64,000 nucleotides of DNA from Yoonia tamlensis (GCF_900115105.1 NZ_FOYP01000001.1:1762097-1826096), one strand, 5' to 3'; shown: positions 46,607 to 56,508, counted from the first letter of the stretch. The notes: generated by a model from the sequence alone, not told the origin. Numbers and translations: made by a program.

Positions 46607-48391
46607 ATGTTCCAAACTTTTGCTGCACAAACGACCCCTGACCAAGGCCCGCCAAGGCTGGCAGCCCTACGCGCGCTGATGCGCGACCGGAGCATTGATG
46701 CGTTTATCGTGCCGCGTGCCGATGCGCATCAGGGCGAATATGTCGCCCCGCGCGACGCACGGCTTGCGTGGCTGACGGGGTTTTCAGGCTCGGCAGGGTT
46801 TTGTGTGGTGCTGCGCGATATCGCGGGTGTCTTTATCGACGGGCGTTACCGCGTGCAGGTCCGCGCAGAGGTTGCGGATGTGTTCACCCCTGTGCATTGG
46901 CCGGAAACGCAACTGGCCGATTGGGTCTTGGATCATCTGCCCAAAGGTGCGGTTATCGGCTTTGACCCTTGGCTGCACAGCGCGGCTGAGATTGCCCAGC
47001 TTGCAGATAAGCTAGAGGGTTATGAACTGCGCGCCACCGATAATCTGGTCGATGCAATCTGGCCCGATCAGCCACTTGCCCCCGCAGCACCATTCACGGT
47101 GCAAGCGCTTGAATTTGCAGGCGAACCCCATGCCGATAAACGCGCGCGGCTGGCGAATGCGCTAACAGCGGATGCCGCGGTGCTGACCCAGCCCGATAGC
47201 ATTGCGTGGCTGTTGAACATTCGCGGCAGCGATATTGAGCGCAATCCTGTCCCGCAAAGTTTTGCGATCCTTTATGCATCTGGCAAGGTTGATCTTTTTG
47301 CAGGTGCTGGCAAAGCGGAGAGCATCCGCGATCATCTTGGGACTGATATCGGGCTGCACGCGATTGACCAGTTTGAAACGGCGCTTGGGCAGATCTCGGG
47401 TATGGTGCAAATCGACCCGAAATCCTGCCCCGAACACATTGCGACGACGCTGCAGAACGCGGGTGCAAGCGTCAAACATGCGCCCGACCCCTGTTTGCTG
47501 CCCAAAGCGATCAAGAACCCGACCGAAATCGCAGGCGCCAAAGCCGCCCACCACCGCGACGGGCTTGCGATGGTGCGGTTTCTGGCGTGGCTGGATGCCC
47601 AAGCCCCCAAGGGCCATCTGACCGAAATCGATGTTGTGACAGCGCTTGAAGGGTTTCGCGCGCAGACAAACGCGCTGCGCGATATCAGCTTTGAAACCAT
47701 TTGCGGCGCGGGGCCAAACGGGGCCATCGTGCATTACAGGGTCAGCGCGGACACCAACCGCGCGGTGAAATCCGGTGAATTGCTGCTTGTCGATAGTGGC
47801 GGCCAATATATCGACGGCACCACCGATATCACCCGCACCGTGATCATAGGCACCCCAACCGAAGACCACCGCCAATGCTATACCCGTGTGCTGCAAGGGG
47901 TGATTGCAATCAGCCGCATCCGGTTCCCCAAAGGCGTCGGCGGGCAGCATCTGGATGCGCTTGCACGCGCGCCGCTTTGGCTGGCGGGGCAGGATTATGA
48001 CCACGGCACCGGCCACGGCGTCGGCAGCTACCTGAGCGTCCACGAAGGCCCGCAAGGGATATCGCGGCGTTCGGATGTGGCGCTCGCGGCGGGTATGATC
48101 CTGTCGAACGAGCCGGGCTATTACCGCGAGGGGGCCTTTGGCATCCGCATCGAAAACCTGATCGTGACGGTCCCTGCCCCCGCATTGGCGGGCGCGGATG
48201 CGCGTGACATGCTGGCCTTTGACACGCTGACCTATGTGCCCTTTGACCGGCGGTTGATTGATGTGGCGCTTTTGTCGGATGCAGAACGGGACTGGATCGA
48301 CCAATATCACAGGCAAACGATTGGGCTGTTGGCGTCGGACCTTGACGAAGCAACGCGCAGTTGGTTGACTGCGGCCTGCGCGCCGCTTTGA
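46607..48391 (+). CDS. pepP: Xaa-Pro aminopeptidase
   Basis: A 594-residue M24B metalloenzyme that removes N-terminal residues before proline. The N-terminal half has two creatinase-like domains (LMRDRSIDAFIVPRADAHQG; IAWLLNIRGSDIERNPV). The C-terminal pita-bread domain has metal ligands Asp/Asp in VDSGGQYIDGTTDITRTV, His in GTGHGVGSYLSVHEG, Glu in NEPGYY and Glu in IRIENL. The size is that of the long APP1-type enzyme, larger than E. coli PepP (about 440). It follows cobT by about 75 bases. Confidence 0.93.
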   Translation: MFQTFAAQTTPDQGPPRLAALRALMRDRSIDAFIVPRADAHQGEYVAPRDARLAWLTGFSGSAGFCVVLRDIAGVFIDGRYRVQVRAEVADVFTPVHWPETQLADWVLDHLPKGAVIGFDPWLHSAAEIAQLADKLEGYELRATDNLVDAIWPDQPLAPAAPFTVQALEFAGEPHADKRARLANALTADAAVLTQPDSIAWLLNIRGSDIERNPVPQSFAILYASGKVDLFAGAGKAESIRDHLGTDIGLHAIDQFETALGQISGMVQIDPKSCPEHIATTLQNAGASVKHAPDPCLLPKAIKNPTEIAGAKAAHHRDGLAMVRFLAWLDAQAPKGHLTEIDVVTALEGFRAQTNALRDISFETICGAGPNGAIVHYRVSADTNRAVKSGELLLVDSGGQYIDGTTDITRTVIIGTPTEDHRQCYTRVLQGVIAISRIRFPKGVGGQHLDALARAPLWLAGQDYDHGTGHGVGSYLSVHEGPQGISRRSDVALAAGMILSNEPGYYREGAFGIRIENLIVTVPAPALAGADARDMLAFDTLTYVPFDRRLIDVALLSDAERDWIDQYHRQTIGLLASDLDEATRSWLTAACAPL

Positions 48392-48422
48392 CATCATCCT
48401 GTCACATCGCCCAACAACTCTC

Positions 48423-48442
48423 TGGCGGCAAACCTGCCGCCA
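48423..48442 (+). repeat. Hairpin before the DUF427 gene
   Basis: TGGCGGCA and TGCCGCCA form a perfect 8-bp stem with an AACC loop. It ends five bases before the AAAGGA SD at 48448-48453 and 18 bases before the ATG at 48461. No T-run follows, so a terminator of pepP is unlikely. Confidence 0.5.
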
Positions 48443-48460
48443 CCACCAAAGGAATCGTCC

Positions 48461-48802
48461 ATGGCTGATCACATTCAAATTCGTCCGGCAACGGGAACAT
48501 GGGTTGTCCGCGCCGGCGGGGCGGTTCTGGGCGAAAGCCAGGACGCGCTTGAATTGACCGAAGGCGACAATGCGCCCGTGATCTATTTCCCGCGCAGCGA
48601 TATCGCCATGGCCTTTCTAGAGCCATCACAGACCACAACCCAATGCCCGTACAAAGGCACCGCATCCTATTTTTCAATCGTCGCGAAAAGCGGGCCGATA
48701 GCTGACGCCGTCTGGTCCTATGAAAACCCGAACCCGCAGGTCGCGCAAATCAAGGACTACCTTGCCTTCTATGCCGAAAAAGTAGCGGTCGAGCAGGTCT
48801 AA
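48461..48802 (+). CDS. DUF427 family protein
   Basis: A 113-residue cytoplasmic protein matching DUF427 along its length: IRPATGTWVVRAGGAVLGES, the conserved PVIYFPRSDIAMAFLEPS, CPYKGTASYFSIVAKSG and WSYENPNPQVAQIKDYLAFY. Structures of the family show a small beta-tent fold; its function is not established. The ATG at 48461 follows AAAGGA. It converges on the chloride transporter with a four-base overlap of the coding ends (48799-48802). Confidence 0.9.
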   Translation: MADHIQIRPATGTWVVRAGGAVLGESQDALELTEGDNAPVIYFPRSDIAMAFLEPSQTTTQCPYKGTASYFSIVAKSGPIADAVWSYENPNPQVAQIKDYLAFYAEKVAVEQV

Positions 48803-50499
48803 GAATGTTCCTCGGCGGCTGTTTCAGATAGCGCGCGGTTCATCGCTTTTAGTGCATCCACCTGAAACAGCGCGCCCCACAGCGCGGGCGGGCTATCTTC
48901 GCCACCCAATGTGACAACAGGGATAAATGTCTGACCAGCCTGGTCAAACATCGGCATCGCCTGTTCCAGCGTGGCATTGCCATCAATATAGACCCCGTCG
49001 CGGATCAGATCCCAGCAGATTTCCTCTGGAGCGGCGCGCGGCGTATCCGTGGGGCGCATGATAGTGGACACTTTGAACGTCGCCAAAAGATAGGCTTGCG
49101 GCCCTGCCGCCAAATGCACATTGCGCCGTTCGAGCTGCGTAAGGAAAAACGACCGGTCCACCAGCCGCGACGACAGTGCCGTTGACAGTGACACAGCCAC
49201 CATAACCGCAAGCCCTGTCTGCCAGTCCCCAGTCAGTTCAAACACAATCAATGTGGTCGATATCGGCGCGCCCAGTACGGCGGCGGCAACCGCCCCCATC
49301 CCCGCCAGCGCATAAAGCGTGCCTTCGCCAGAAACGGTTGGAAAAATTGCCGTGGCAATTGCGCCAAAAGCCAAACCTGTCAGCGCCCCCACCATCAACG
49401 AGGGCGAAAACACACCGCCGCCCATGCGGCCGCCCATGGTAATCGCCACCGCCACGACTTTGAGAATGCCAAATGTGATCGCCTCATGCAGCAGCAACTG
49501 CCCCTTGAGCGCGGCTGACGTGGTTTCATAGCCCACCCCGATCACATGCGGCCACCAGATTGCGAGCATCCCCACAAGCCCACCCGCAATGGCCGGGCGC
49601 AAGAATCGCGGCAGCCCAATTTCACGCTGCACATAGGTGCCAAAATCATCGGCCCAAAAAATGGCCTTCATCAAGATGACGGCCACGAGGCCACAAACCA
49701 TGCCAAGAATCAAGAAAGCGGGCAGTTCGACATAAAAAGCAAGCGCCTGCTGCGTGGGCAGCACAAATTCCGTCACATCGCCAAACGCCAGCCGGTTAAT
49801 CACCGTGCCCGCCACCGATGCAATGACAATCGGGGCAAAGGCATGCACTGCAAAATGGCGCAACACGACCTCGAGCGCAAAAAGCGCCCCTGCGATTGGT
49901 GCGTTGAAACTGGCCGAAACCGCCGCCGCCACCGCACAGCCCAACAGGTCGCGCCCCGTAATCCCGTTGGCATTGATCCAGCGGCAAACCACGGTCGATA
50001 TCACCGCTGCCAGATGCACCACGGGGCCTTCGCGCCCTGTCGATCCACCCGATGACAAGGTAATGAGCGAGGCCAGCGCCGAGGCAATCCCCCTGCGCGC
50101 TTCGACCCGCCCTTCGAAAAGCGCGGCAGACTCGATGACATCCCCGACCGAACGCGCCCGCCCGTCATCGGTAAACCTGTCCAGAATGATCCCGACGATC
50201 AGCCCGCCAATCACCGGAATCGCGACGATCTGATACCAAGCAAGCCCCGCTACAAAACTATGCAGGTTGCGCACATCATCGGTGCCATAAAGGCTCGACT
50301 GAATAAATGTAATGCCAAGACGGAACAGCAGCGCAGCCAGCCCGGCACCAATGCCAATCGCCAGCGCAATAAACCAAAACTGAACTTGCGTAGGGCCGCG
50401 GGTCTTGATCACGCGCGCCGCGTCGAAACAGGCTGTCTTAGCCTCATCGACCCCTTGCCGTATCAGTTTCTTGATCGGCTCGCCCATGCCGCTGATCAT
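48799..50499 (-). CDS. CLC-family chloride channel/antiporter with CBS domains
   Basis: A CLC protein of about 566 residues: membrane part to roughly residue 430, then two C-terminal CBS domains (STIMRPTDTPRAAPEEICWD and AMPMFDQAGQTFIPVV). The gating glutamate is Glu157 in GREGP. The internal proton glutamate of CLC antiporters is replaced by Val211 in APIAGALFALEVVLRHF, as in eukaryotic channels, and the first selectivity loop reads ARSVGD instead of GxGxP. The start is uncertain: ATG codons at 50499 and 50487 and a TTG at 50565 are in frame. It lies alone, with no partner genes. Confidence 0.85.
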   Translation of the reverse strand: MISGMGEPIKKLIRQGVDEAKTACFDAARVIKTRGPTQVQFWFIALAIGIGAGLAALLFRLGITFIQSSLYGTDDVRNLHSFVAGLAWYQIVAIPVIGGLIVGIILDRFTDDGRARSVGDVIESAALFEGRVEARRGIASALASLITLSSGGSTGREGPVVHLAAVISTVVCRWINANGITGRDLLGCAVAAAVSASFNAPIAGALFALEVVLRHFAVHAFAPIVIASVAGTVINRLAFGDVTEFVLPTQQALAFYVELPAFLILGMVCGLVAVILMKAIFWADDFGTYVQREIGLPRFLRPAIAGGLVGMLAIWWPHVIGVGYETTSAALKGQLLLHEAITFGILKVVAVAITMGGRMGGGVFSPSLMVGALTGLAFGAIATAIFPTVSGEGTLYALAGMGAVAAAVLGAPISTTLIVFELTGDWQTGLAVMVAVSLSTALSSRLVDRSFFLTQLERRNVHLAAGPQAYLLATFKVSTIMRPTDTPRAAPEEICWDLIRDGVYIDGNATLEQAMPMFDQAGQTFIPVVTLGGEDSPPALWGALFQVDALKAMNRALSETAAEEHS

Positions 50500-51126
50500 C
50501 CCAAATCGCCCATCGGCGCGCTGCGCCTTAATCTTTGGTGTATGCGATCCGTAGCGCTTGTCCAAGCGCGAAGGCGCGCGCTGCAGTTTTCATTGCATTT
50601 GCACAAAACCGAATCAGTTTTGGCAAATTTTGAATCATCGCACCCGCAGTGGATGTACACAAATATCGACGTCAGCACTGGGCGCAAATTCGTTAGCGCA
50701 AGCACAGAACCCTCATAGATTGTATTTTGCCGTCTTCCGCACTATGATGGACATTTCAGCAAATCATCTTTTTTGCATTACTATCAATACATAATGTATC
50801 TGAAATCGATTACGTAAAATTTCCGCAAAAATGCAAGAATTTCGGACCACTCCGCAGGGTTGCGGCGATTGCTTTGCAATTTAGGTCAGAATTAGTGACA
50901 TACTTTGGTACAGGTTGATCCACCCCTTCTCGCTCTGGTAGATTGATATTCAGAGGCTATTTGTCCTCGTGTTTTTGCCAGTAAAAAAAGATCATTTGTG
51001 TGTTTGTTAACGATCATCGCGCTGAGTGTGAGATCAGTTTTGTCTCGATCAGCGATTGTGTGAGATACGCATCTTTGACGTGAGTGGAAAAGATGCGGTG
51101 TAGTGAGTGGGTCGGGTAACAATTTC
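50500..51126. other. Long non-coding region with stem-loops
   Basis: No believable gene is seen in over 600 bases. The 5' third covers the leader of the chloride transporter; the rest is relatively AT-rich. Short open frames at 50558-50794 and 50892-51122 lack homology signs. Notable are GCATCTTT (51069-51076) with AAAGATGC (51089-51096), an 8-bp stem, and repeated GATCAG words around 51030-51055. It could hold a small RNA. Confidence 0.4.
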
Positions 51127-51156
51127 TAGGGGTGGAATGTTTGCATTCCGCCCCTA
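51127..51156 (-). terminator. Hairpin terminator after recN
   Basis: TAGGGGTGGAATG and CATTCCGCCCCTA pair (one G-T wobble) around a TTTG loop, directly after the recN stop at 51159. T-rich sequence is better on the plus-strand side, so direction is not certain. Confidence 0.6.
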
Positions 51157-51158
51157 TC

Positions 51159-52814
51159 TTATTTCTGGCCCGCGATAAGCGCTTGCGCCGCAGCACGGGC
51201 GGCATCGGTCACACGGTCCCCCGAAATCATGCGCGCGATTTCATCCACCCGCGCCGCCGCATCAAGTGCCACAACCGTTGATGTTGTTGCCGTATCATTC
51301 TGCCGTTTTTCAACCCGCCAATGATGCCCGCCCAATGCGGCCACCTGCGGCGAATGGGTCACGACCAAAACCTGCCCGCCATCCGCCAGCTCCGCCAGCC
51401 TGCGCCCGACGGCATCCGCAGTGGCACCGCCAACGCCGCGGTCGATCTCGTCAAAGATCATGGTAAGCCCGGCATCGGCTTGGGTAAGGCAGACCTTCAA
51501 AGCAAGCAAAAACCGGCTGAGTTCCCCGCCCGATGCGATTTTGTTGAGCGGCCCCGCAGGTGCGCCGGGGTTCGTGGCCACGGTAAAGGCCACCGCGTCC
51601 TGCCCTGTCGGGCCGGGATCGGCGGTATTGATATCGGTAGCAAAAACCGCGCGCTCCATCTTCAGCGGTGCCAGTTCTGCCGCCATCGCCTGATCAAGCG
51701 CTTTGGCCGCATTCTGCCGCTTTTGGGTCAGCTGTGCGGCGGCTTCTGCATAGATCGCCTGCGCCGTCTGCAAATTTCCGTTCAGCACCTTAAGATCACG
51801 CGCACCATCATCAAGCACCGCAAGCCGCGCGCGCAGATCATCGGCAAAGCCGCGCAGATCATCGGCCAGCACCCCGTGCTTGCGCGCAAGCCCGCGAATG
51901 GCAAACAGCCGTTCTTCGACGTTCTCAAGGTCGGTCGTGTCGAACGACAGCGCGTCCAAACAGCGTGCAACGCCGTTTTGCGCATCATCCAGCGCCAGTT
52001 GTGCGCGCTCAATGGCGGCCAGCGGTTCATCAAGCTGCCCTTCGGCCTTGCCTGCCACGCCGATCAGCCAGCGCGAGGCATCGCTAACCATGCCTTCGGC
52101 ACCGTTGAGCCCCAAGGCCTCGCCTGCTTTGCTGATGTCTACACGGATCTTTTCGGCGGCTTGCATCATGCGGCGCTGCGTATCAAGCGCGGCTTCCTCG
52201 CCTGCTTCGGGCGATAGCGCATCAAGCTCGGCTACCGCGTGGCGCAAATATTCTTCTTCGGCTTGGGCGGCGGCAATGCGCGCCTGCGCCGCAGCAAGCG
52301 CCTTTTGCGTCTCGGCCAGTTGCCGCCATGCCGCGCGGGTCTTGTCCAGATCAGGCGCAAGACCTGCATAGGTATCCAGCATATCCTGATGCCCGCGCGG
52401 GTTCAGCAGCCCGCGATCATCGTGCTGTCCGTGCAGTTCGACCAAAGTTTCCGACAGGTTGCGCAAAACCTCACCGCTGACGCGGCGGTCGTTGATCCAT
52501 GCAGTTTTGCGCCCGTCGCGGGTATTGACGCGGCGCAAGATCAATTCATCCTCGGCACTGATCCCCGCATCGGCAAGAACGGCAAAGGCAGGGTGCCCAG
52601 CGGGCAGGTCGAACCATGCTGTGACCTCGCCCTGATCGGCACCTTGGCGCACCAATTCGGCGCGCCCGCGCCAGCCCAGGACAAAACCAAGCGAATCAAG
52701 CAAGATAGATTTCCCGGCGCCGGTTTCGCCGGTCAGCACATTCAGCCCCGGTTGAAACGCAAGTTCCAGCCGGTCAATGATCAGCATATCCCGGATATCA
52801 AGACCGCGCAGCAT
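51159..52814 (-). CDS. recN: DNA repair protein RecN
   Basis: A 551-residue SMC-like ATPase for double-strand-break repair. Walker A is LTGETGAGKSILLDSL; the long central coiled coil (Ala/Arg/Glu-rich, roughly residues 150-370) is interrupted by the typical KAEGQLDEPLAAIERAQLAL region. The ABC signature is ASGGELSRFLLALKV, Walker B LTMIFDEIDRGVGG, and the H-loop VVTHSPQVAA. Full length. It is the last gene of a minus-strand run after bamD and lpxC, the common alphaproteobacterial order. A hairpin terminator follows. Confidence 0.96.
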   Translation of the reverse strand: MLRGLDIRDMLIIDRLELAFQPGLNVLTGETGAGKSILLDSLGFVLGWRGRAELVRQGADQGEVTAWFDLPAGHPAFAVLADAGISAEDELILRRVNTRDGRKTAWINDRRVSGEVLRNLSETLVELHGQHDDRGLLNPRGHQDMLDTYAGLAPDLDKTRAAWRQLAETQKALAAAQARIAAAQAEEEYLRHAVAELDALSPEAGEEAALDTQRRMMQAAEKIRVDISKAGEALGLNGAEGMVSDASRWLIGVAGKAEGQLDEPLAAIERAQLALDDAQNGVARCLDALSFDTTDLENVEERLFAIRGLARKHGVLADDLRGFADDLRARLAVLDDGARDLKVLNGNLQTAQAIYAEAAAQLTQKRQNAAKALDQAMAAELAPLKMERAVFATDINTADPGPTGQDAVAFTVATNPGAPAGPLNKIASGGELSRFLLALKVCLTQADAGLTMIFDEIDRGVGGATADAVGRRLAELADGGQVLVVTHSPQVAALGGHHWRVEKRQNDTATTSTVVALDAAARVDEIARMISGDRVTDAARAAAQALIAGQK

Positions 52815-52838
52815 ATCAGCCCCCGAGCCTCGCGGTGA

Positions 52839-53687
52839 TTACAGCCATTCGCCGCGCAAAACCTGCCGGTAAATCGACGCCAGCCAATTGTCTCCGGACA
52901 CATCCGCTGCCAGCCCTTGACCCGTCAACAGCGCATAGCTGGATTCGTACCATTCGGTTGACCGGTAGTTGTGGCCCAGAATCGCGCCTGCGCTTTGGGC
53001 TTCGGCGGTCAGACCAAGCGACAGGTAGGATTCGACCAGCCTGTGCAAGGCCTCGGGCGTATGTACGGTAGTCTGGAAGTCTTCGACCACGGTGCGGAAA
53101 CGGTTGGCGGCAGCCGCATAATGGCCCCGCTTAAGGTAATAGCGACCGATCTCCATTTCCTTGGCGGCCAGATGATCAAAGGCCAGATCGAATTTTAGCA
53201 CGGCCGAACGTGCATATTCACTATCGGGATACCGCTCGATCACGGTGCGCAAGGCTTGCAACGCCTGAAAGGTCAGCCCCTGATCGCGGCCGATGTCGTC
53301 AATCTGGTCATAATAGGACAGCGCCAACAGATAGGCCGCATAGGGCGCATCCTGTTCGGCCGGATAGAAATCCAGAAAACGCTGCGCCGAGGCGCGGCTG
53401 TTTTCATAGTCTTCGTCGCGGTGGTAGGCATAGGCCTGCATGACCAGCGCTCGCTGGGCAAATTCCGAATAAGGGTACAAACGCTCGATTTCGCCAAAGG
53501 TAAAGGCGGCATCATCTTGCCTGCCGCTTGCCAGTTGCTGTTCGGCGCGGGCGAAAATCTGGTCAGCGGTCATATCGTCCAAAGGGGCAGTTGCGTTACC
53601 GGCCCCACATGCGGACAAAACCACAAGCGCCAGAGCGGCACCCATCTGTGTTGTCCGAAAACGGAGTGTGTCCAAGCTGACTGACAT
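52839..53687 (-). CDS. bamD: Outer membrane assembly lipoprotein BamD
   Basis: A 282-residue lipoprotein with a signal ending in a lipobox (LVVLSACGAG), so the Cys is the lipidated residue. Tetratricopeptide-like repeats follow, with ARAEQQLASGRQDDAAFTFGE and ERLYPYSEFAQRALVMQAYAY. BamD is the essential partner of BamA in beta-barrel insertion into the outer membrane. It lies between recN and lpxC, all minus strand, with gaps of about 25 and 125 bases. The C terminus is normal. Confidence 0.95.
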   Translation of the reverse strand: MSVSLDTLRFRTTQMGAALALVVLSACGAGNATAPLDDMTADQIFARAEQQLASGRQDDAAFTFGEIERLYPYSEFAQRALVMQAYAYHRDEDYENSRASAQRFLDFYPAEQDAPYAAYLLALSYYDQIDDIGRDQGLTFQALQALRTVIERYPDSEYARSAVLKFDLAFDHLAAKEMEIGRYYLKRGHYAAAANRFRTVVEDFQTTVHTPEALHRLVESYLSLGLTAEAQSAGAILGHNYRSTEWYESSYALLTGQGLAADVSGDNWLASIYRQVLRGEWL

Positions 53688-53812
53688 GAAGCGACCTCAT
53701 TACTAGACGGCGCGCGCAGGGCAGGCACCAATTGTTAGGCATTGGTCTAGCATAGAAAAATCTGGTGCAAAATGCCTTTTGAGCGACCAGTGATCAACTG
53801 TGTGATGTGCGC

Positions 53813-54730
53813 CTAGGCAACTGCGTGCAGATCGGCCGCACTTACCCCGACACCAGGCAGGCGCGCCGCAATTTTTGCGTCGCAATTGACCCAGCGCCAA
53901 GCAGAAGAATCGGCAAAAAGCGCGTGCAGCAGCCGATTGGTCAGCGCATGCCCCGCGCGATTACCCGTATAGCGCCCCAAGATCGGACCGCCTGCGGTAT
54001 AAAGATCGCCCAATGCATCCAGCATCTTGTGACGCACGGCCTCGTCTGTGTGGCGCAGACCGCCGGGGGTCAGCACCTGTGCGCCATCAACAACCACTGC
54101 GTTTTCCATCGACCCGCCAAGCGCCAGACCATTGGCATGCATCGCATCCACATCCGCAGAGCGGCAAAATGTCCGGCTGTCGCAAAGTTCGCGCACAAAT
54201 GTGCCATTGGCCATATTTAGCGTCTTATGCTGCTTGCCAATCGCCGCATCGGCAAAATCAATTGCAAAATCGATTTGCAAAGAGGTCGCGGGCGAAAGCT
54301 GCGCAAAGGACGGACCTTCGGAAACTGAAATCTCCTTGAGAATTTCGATCGCTCGCAAAGGTGCGGATAGACGGGTCAGCCCCGTCTTTACAATGCCCCG
54401 CACAAAGGTTGCAGCGCTGCCGTCAAGAATAGGCACTTCGGGCCCATCAATATCGATCAGTACGTTATGCACGCCACAGCCGGAAAGTGCGGCCATCAGG
54501 TGTTCGATCGTCGAAACGATCACCCCGTCCGCATTCTCGAGCCGCGTGTTCAAAGGCGACACAATCACCCCGTCCCATTTTGCAGCCAGACGCGGCATAT
54601 CGGGCAAATCAACCCGCCGGAACACAATACCGGCATTTGCCGGCGCCGGATGCAATACGACTGAAACAGGCGCACCCGAATGCAGACCCGTGCCATCAAA
54701 GGCAACTTTGGTTTTCAGTGTCGTTTGCAC
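53813..54730 (-). CDS. lpxC: UDP-3-O-acyl-N-acetylglucosamine deacetylase
   Basis: A zinc deacetylase performing the committed step of lipid A synthesis. Landmarks are TTLKTKVAFDGTGLHSGAPV, the first zinc His in STIEHLMAALSGCGV, GPEVPILDGSAA, and the HTDEAVRHKMLDALGDLY segment holding further zinc ligands. The catalytic His is near the C terminus (GNRAGHALTNRLL). The start is GTG at 54730, giving the usual length of 305; no ATG begins at the conserved position. It lies between ftsZ and bamD, with a terminator-bounded gap from ftsZ, so it may have its own promoter. Confidence 0.94.
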   Translation of the reverse strand: MQTTLKTKVAFDGTGLHSGAPVSVVLHPAPANAGIVFRRVDLPDMPRLAAKWDGVIVSPLNTRLENADGVIVSTIEHLMAALSGCGVHNVLIDIDGPEVPILDGSAATFVRGIVKTGLTRLSAPLRAIEILKEISVSEGPSFAQLSPATSLQIDFAIDFADAAIGKQHKTLNMANGTFVRELCDSRTFCRSADVDAMHANGLALGGSMENAVVVDGAQVLTPGGLRHTDEAVRHKMLDALGDLYTAGGPILGRYTGNRAGHALTNRLLHALFADSSAWRWVNCDAKIAARLPGVGVSAADLHAVA

Positions 54731-54873
54731 GGTTGTGTGGCGCCTTTGGTGATTCCTGTGGTTAACAATAGACCTAAGGCCAAGGGCTGTGCGGCTCAAC
54801 TCACTCTTTGTAACGGGTTGAAACATCACATGGCAATTCTGTGGCACCCCAACTAACCCATTACTATTAAACG

Positions 54874-54899
54874 AAAAAGGCCGCCCGAGGGCGACCTTT
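54874..54899 (-). terminator. Terminator after ftsZ
   Basis: On the minus strand AAAGGTCGCCC and GGCGGCCTTT (one G-U wobble) form a stem with a TCG loop, followed by TTTTTCGTTT. It begins about 32 bases after the ftsZ stop, separating the dcw genes from lpxC. Confidence 0.85.
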
Positions 54900-54930
54900 C
54901 CAATTCACTAACGCAACGTCACGGCGGCTC

Positions 54931-56508
54931 TTAATTGGCCTGACGACGCAAGAAAGCAGGGATTTCGATGCGATCTTGATCTTCGTTCGCTTCGGGTTCC
55001 TGGTGCAGCGGTGTGACCTGCGGCTGGGCGCGTACGGGTTGGCCGGCTGCGGCTTCTGCATGTGCGCCAGTCATCCGGTTGATCAGGGAATTGATCCCAA
55101 AGCGCGGCTTTTCAGCCTCTTCGCGTGCGGTCGCGACCTGTGCTTCGGCCTGTTGTGGCTTGGGCGCGCGGTTCACGGCGGCTTGCAAGCGGGCAAGCGC
55201 CTCTGGCGATGGGGTGCCAGGCGCACGGGGTGCCACAAATCTGTCGGCTTCGGTCACGGTTGGTTCCGCGCGCGGCGTATAGGCAGGCGGTGGCAGATCA
55301 TCCGCTGCTGCGGCCTGCTGTGCGGGCCGCGCTGGCGTGGCGGGCATGTCCAGATCCTGGAACAATGTCCGTTCTTCGACTTGTTGCTGCGGTGCAGGTG
55401 CAGGTGCGGCCACTTGCGCGGCAGTTTCCTGTACAGGTGCCGGTGCGGGCGCAGGCACAGGCGCAGGCATTTCCGCTGCGGCTGGTTGCGCCAATGGTGA
55501 CGCCATGCTGCGGCGTGGCAATGGTGCGTCGGCGCTGCCTTTCGCGGCATCGATCCCTGTGGCAACCACAGAAACGCGCATCCGGCCTTCCATGCTGGTA
55601 TCAAGCGTAGAGCCGACAATGATGTTTGCTTCTGGGTCGACTTTTTCGCGGATCTTGTTGGCCGCTTCGTCCAGTTCGAACAGGGTCAGATCGTGTGAAC
55701 CGGTGATGTTGATCAACACGCCCTTCGCGCCTTCGAGGCTGATTTCATCCAGCAGCGGATTCGCGATCGCTTTTTCAGCGGCTTGAATTGCGCGGTTTTC
55801 GCCTTCGGCTTCGCCTGTGCCCATCATCGCCTTGCCCATTTCGTCCATCACGGCGCGCACATCGGCAAAATCAAGGTTGATCAGGCCCGGACGGACCATC
55901 AGATCGGTCACGCCTTTGACACCCTGATACAGAACGTCATCTGCAAGTGCGAAGGCTTCGGTGAACGTGGTGTTTTCATTGGCCAGACGGAACAGGTTCT
56001 GGTTCGGAATGATGATCAGCGTATCAACAACCTTTTGCAGGGCTTCGATACCTGCATCGGCTTGCTTCATACGCTTTGCGCCTTCGAACTGGAACGGTTT
56101 GGTGACGACACCAACAGTCAGAACACCCAGTTCACGGGCTGCTTGTGCAATGATCGGGGCCGCACCGGTGCCGGTGCCGCCACCCATACCTGCGGTGATG
56201 AAACACATATGTGCGCCCGCAAGGTGATCAACGATTTGTTCAATGCTTTCTTCGGCAGCGGCCGCACCGACGGTTGCGCGCGCGCCAGCACCCAGACCTT
56301 CGGTCACTTTCAGACCCATCTGGATTTTTTGTTCAGAGCGCGACTGCTGCAATGCCTGCGCATCCGTGTTGGCCACGACGAATTCAACACCCTCAAGCGC
56401 TTTTTCGATCATGTTGTTTACAGCGTTGCCGCCAGCGCCACCCACACCAAATACAGTGATACGTGGTTTCAGTTCGTCATGCCCTGGAAGGGAGAGGTTC
56501 AATGTCAT
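54931..56508 (-). CDS. ftsZ: Cell division protein FtsZ
   Basis: A 525-residue tubulin homologue that forms the division ring. The N terminus [20 protein letters not shown] is nucleotide-binding, the tubulin signature is [16 protein letters not shown], and the T7 synergy loop is [12 protein letters not shown]. The core ends near residue 320. A long Pro/Ala/Gln-rich linker of about 180 residues follows and ends in the conserved tail [13 protein letters not shown], which binds FtsA and other partners. Long linkers are typical of alphaproteobacteria. It is downstream of ftsA with a 174-base gap that probably contains a promoter. A terminator follows. Confidence 0.97.
   Translation of the reverse strand: MTLNLSLPGHDELKPRITVFGVGGAGGNAVNNMIEKALEGVEFVVANTDAQALQQSRSEQKIQMGLKVTEGLGAGARATVGAAAAEESIEQIVDHLAGAHMCFITAGMGGGTGTGAAPIIAQAARELGVLTVGVVTKPFQFEGAKRMKQADAGIEALQKVVDTLIIIPNQNLFRLANENTTFTEAFALADDVLYQGVKGVTDLMVRPGLINLDFADVRAVMDEMGKAMMGTGEAEGENRAIQAAEKAIANPLLDEISLEGAKGVLINITGSHDLTLFELDEAANKIREKVDPEANIIVGSTLDTSMEGRMRVSVVATGIDAAKGSADAPLPRRSMASPLAQPAAAEMPAPVPAPAPAPVQETAAQVAAPAPAPQQQVEERTLFQDLDMPATPARPAQQAAAADDLPPPAYTPRAEPTVTEADRFVAPRAPGTPSPEALARLQAAVNRAPKPQQAEAQVATAREEAEKPRFGINSLINRMTGAHAEAAAGQPVRAQPQVTPLHQEPEANEDQDRIEIPAFLRRQAN

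Noticed and set aside
50558-50794. Short open frame in the CLC-recN gap
   Set aside because: It overlaps the probable CLC start on the other strand, has no SD and no protein-like features.
50892-51122. Short minus-strand open frame in the same gap
   Set aside because: It has no SD, an unusual residue composition and no recognised family.
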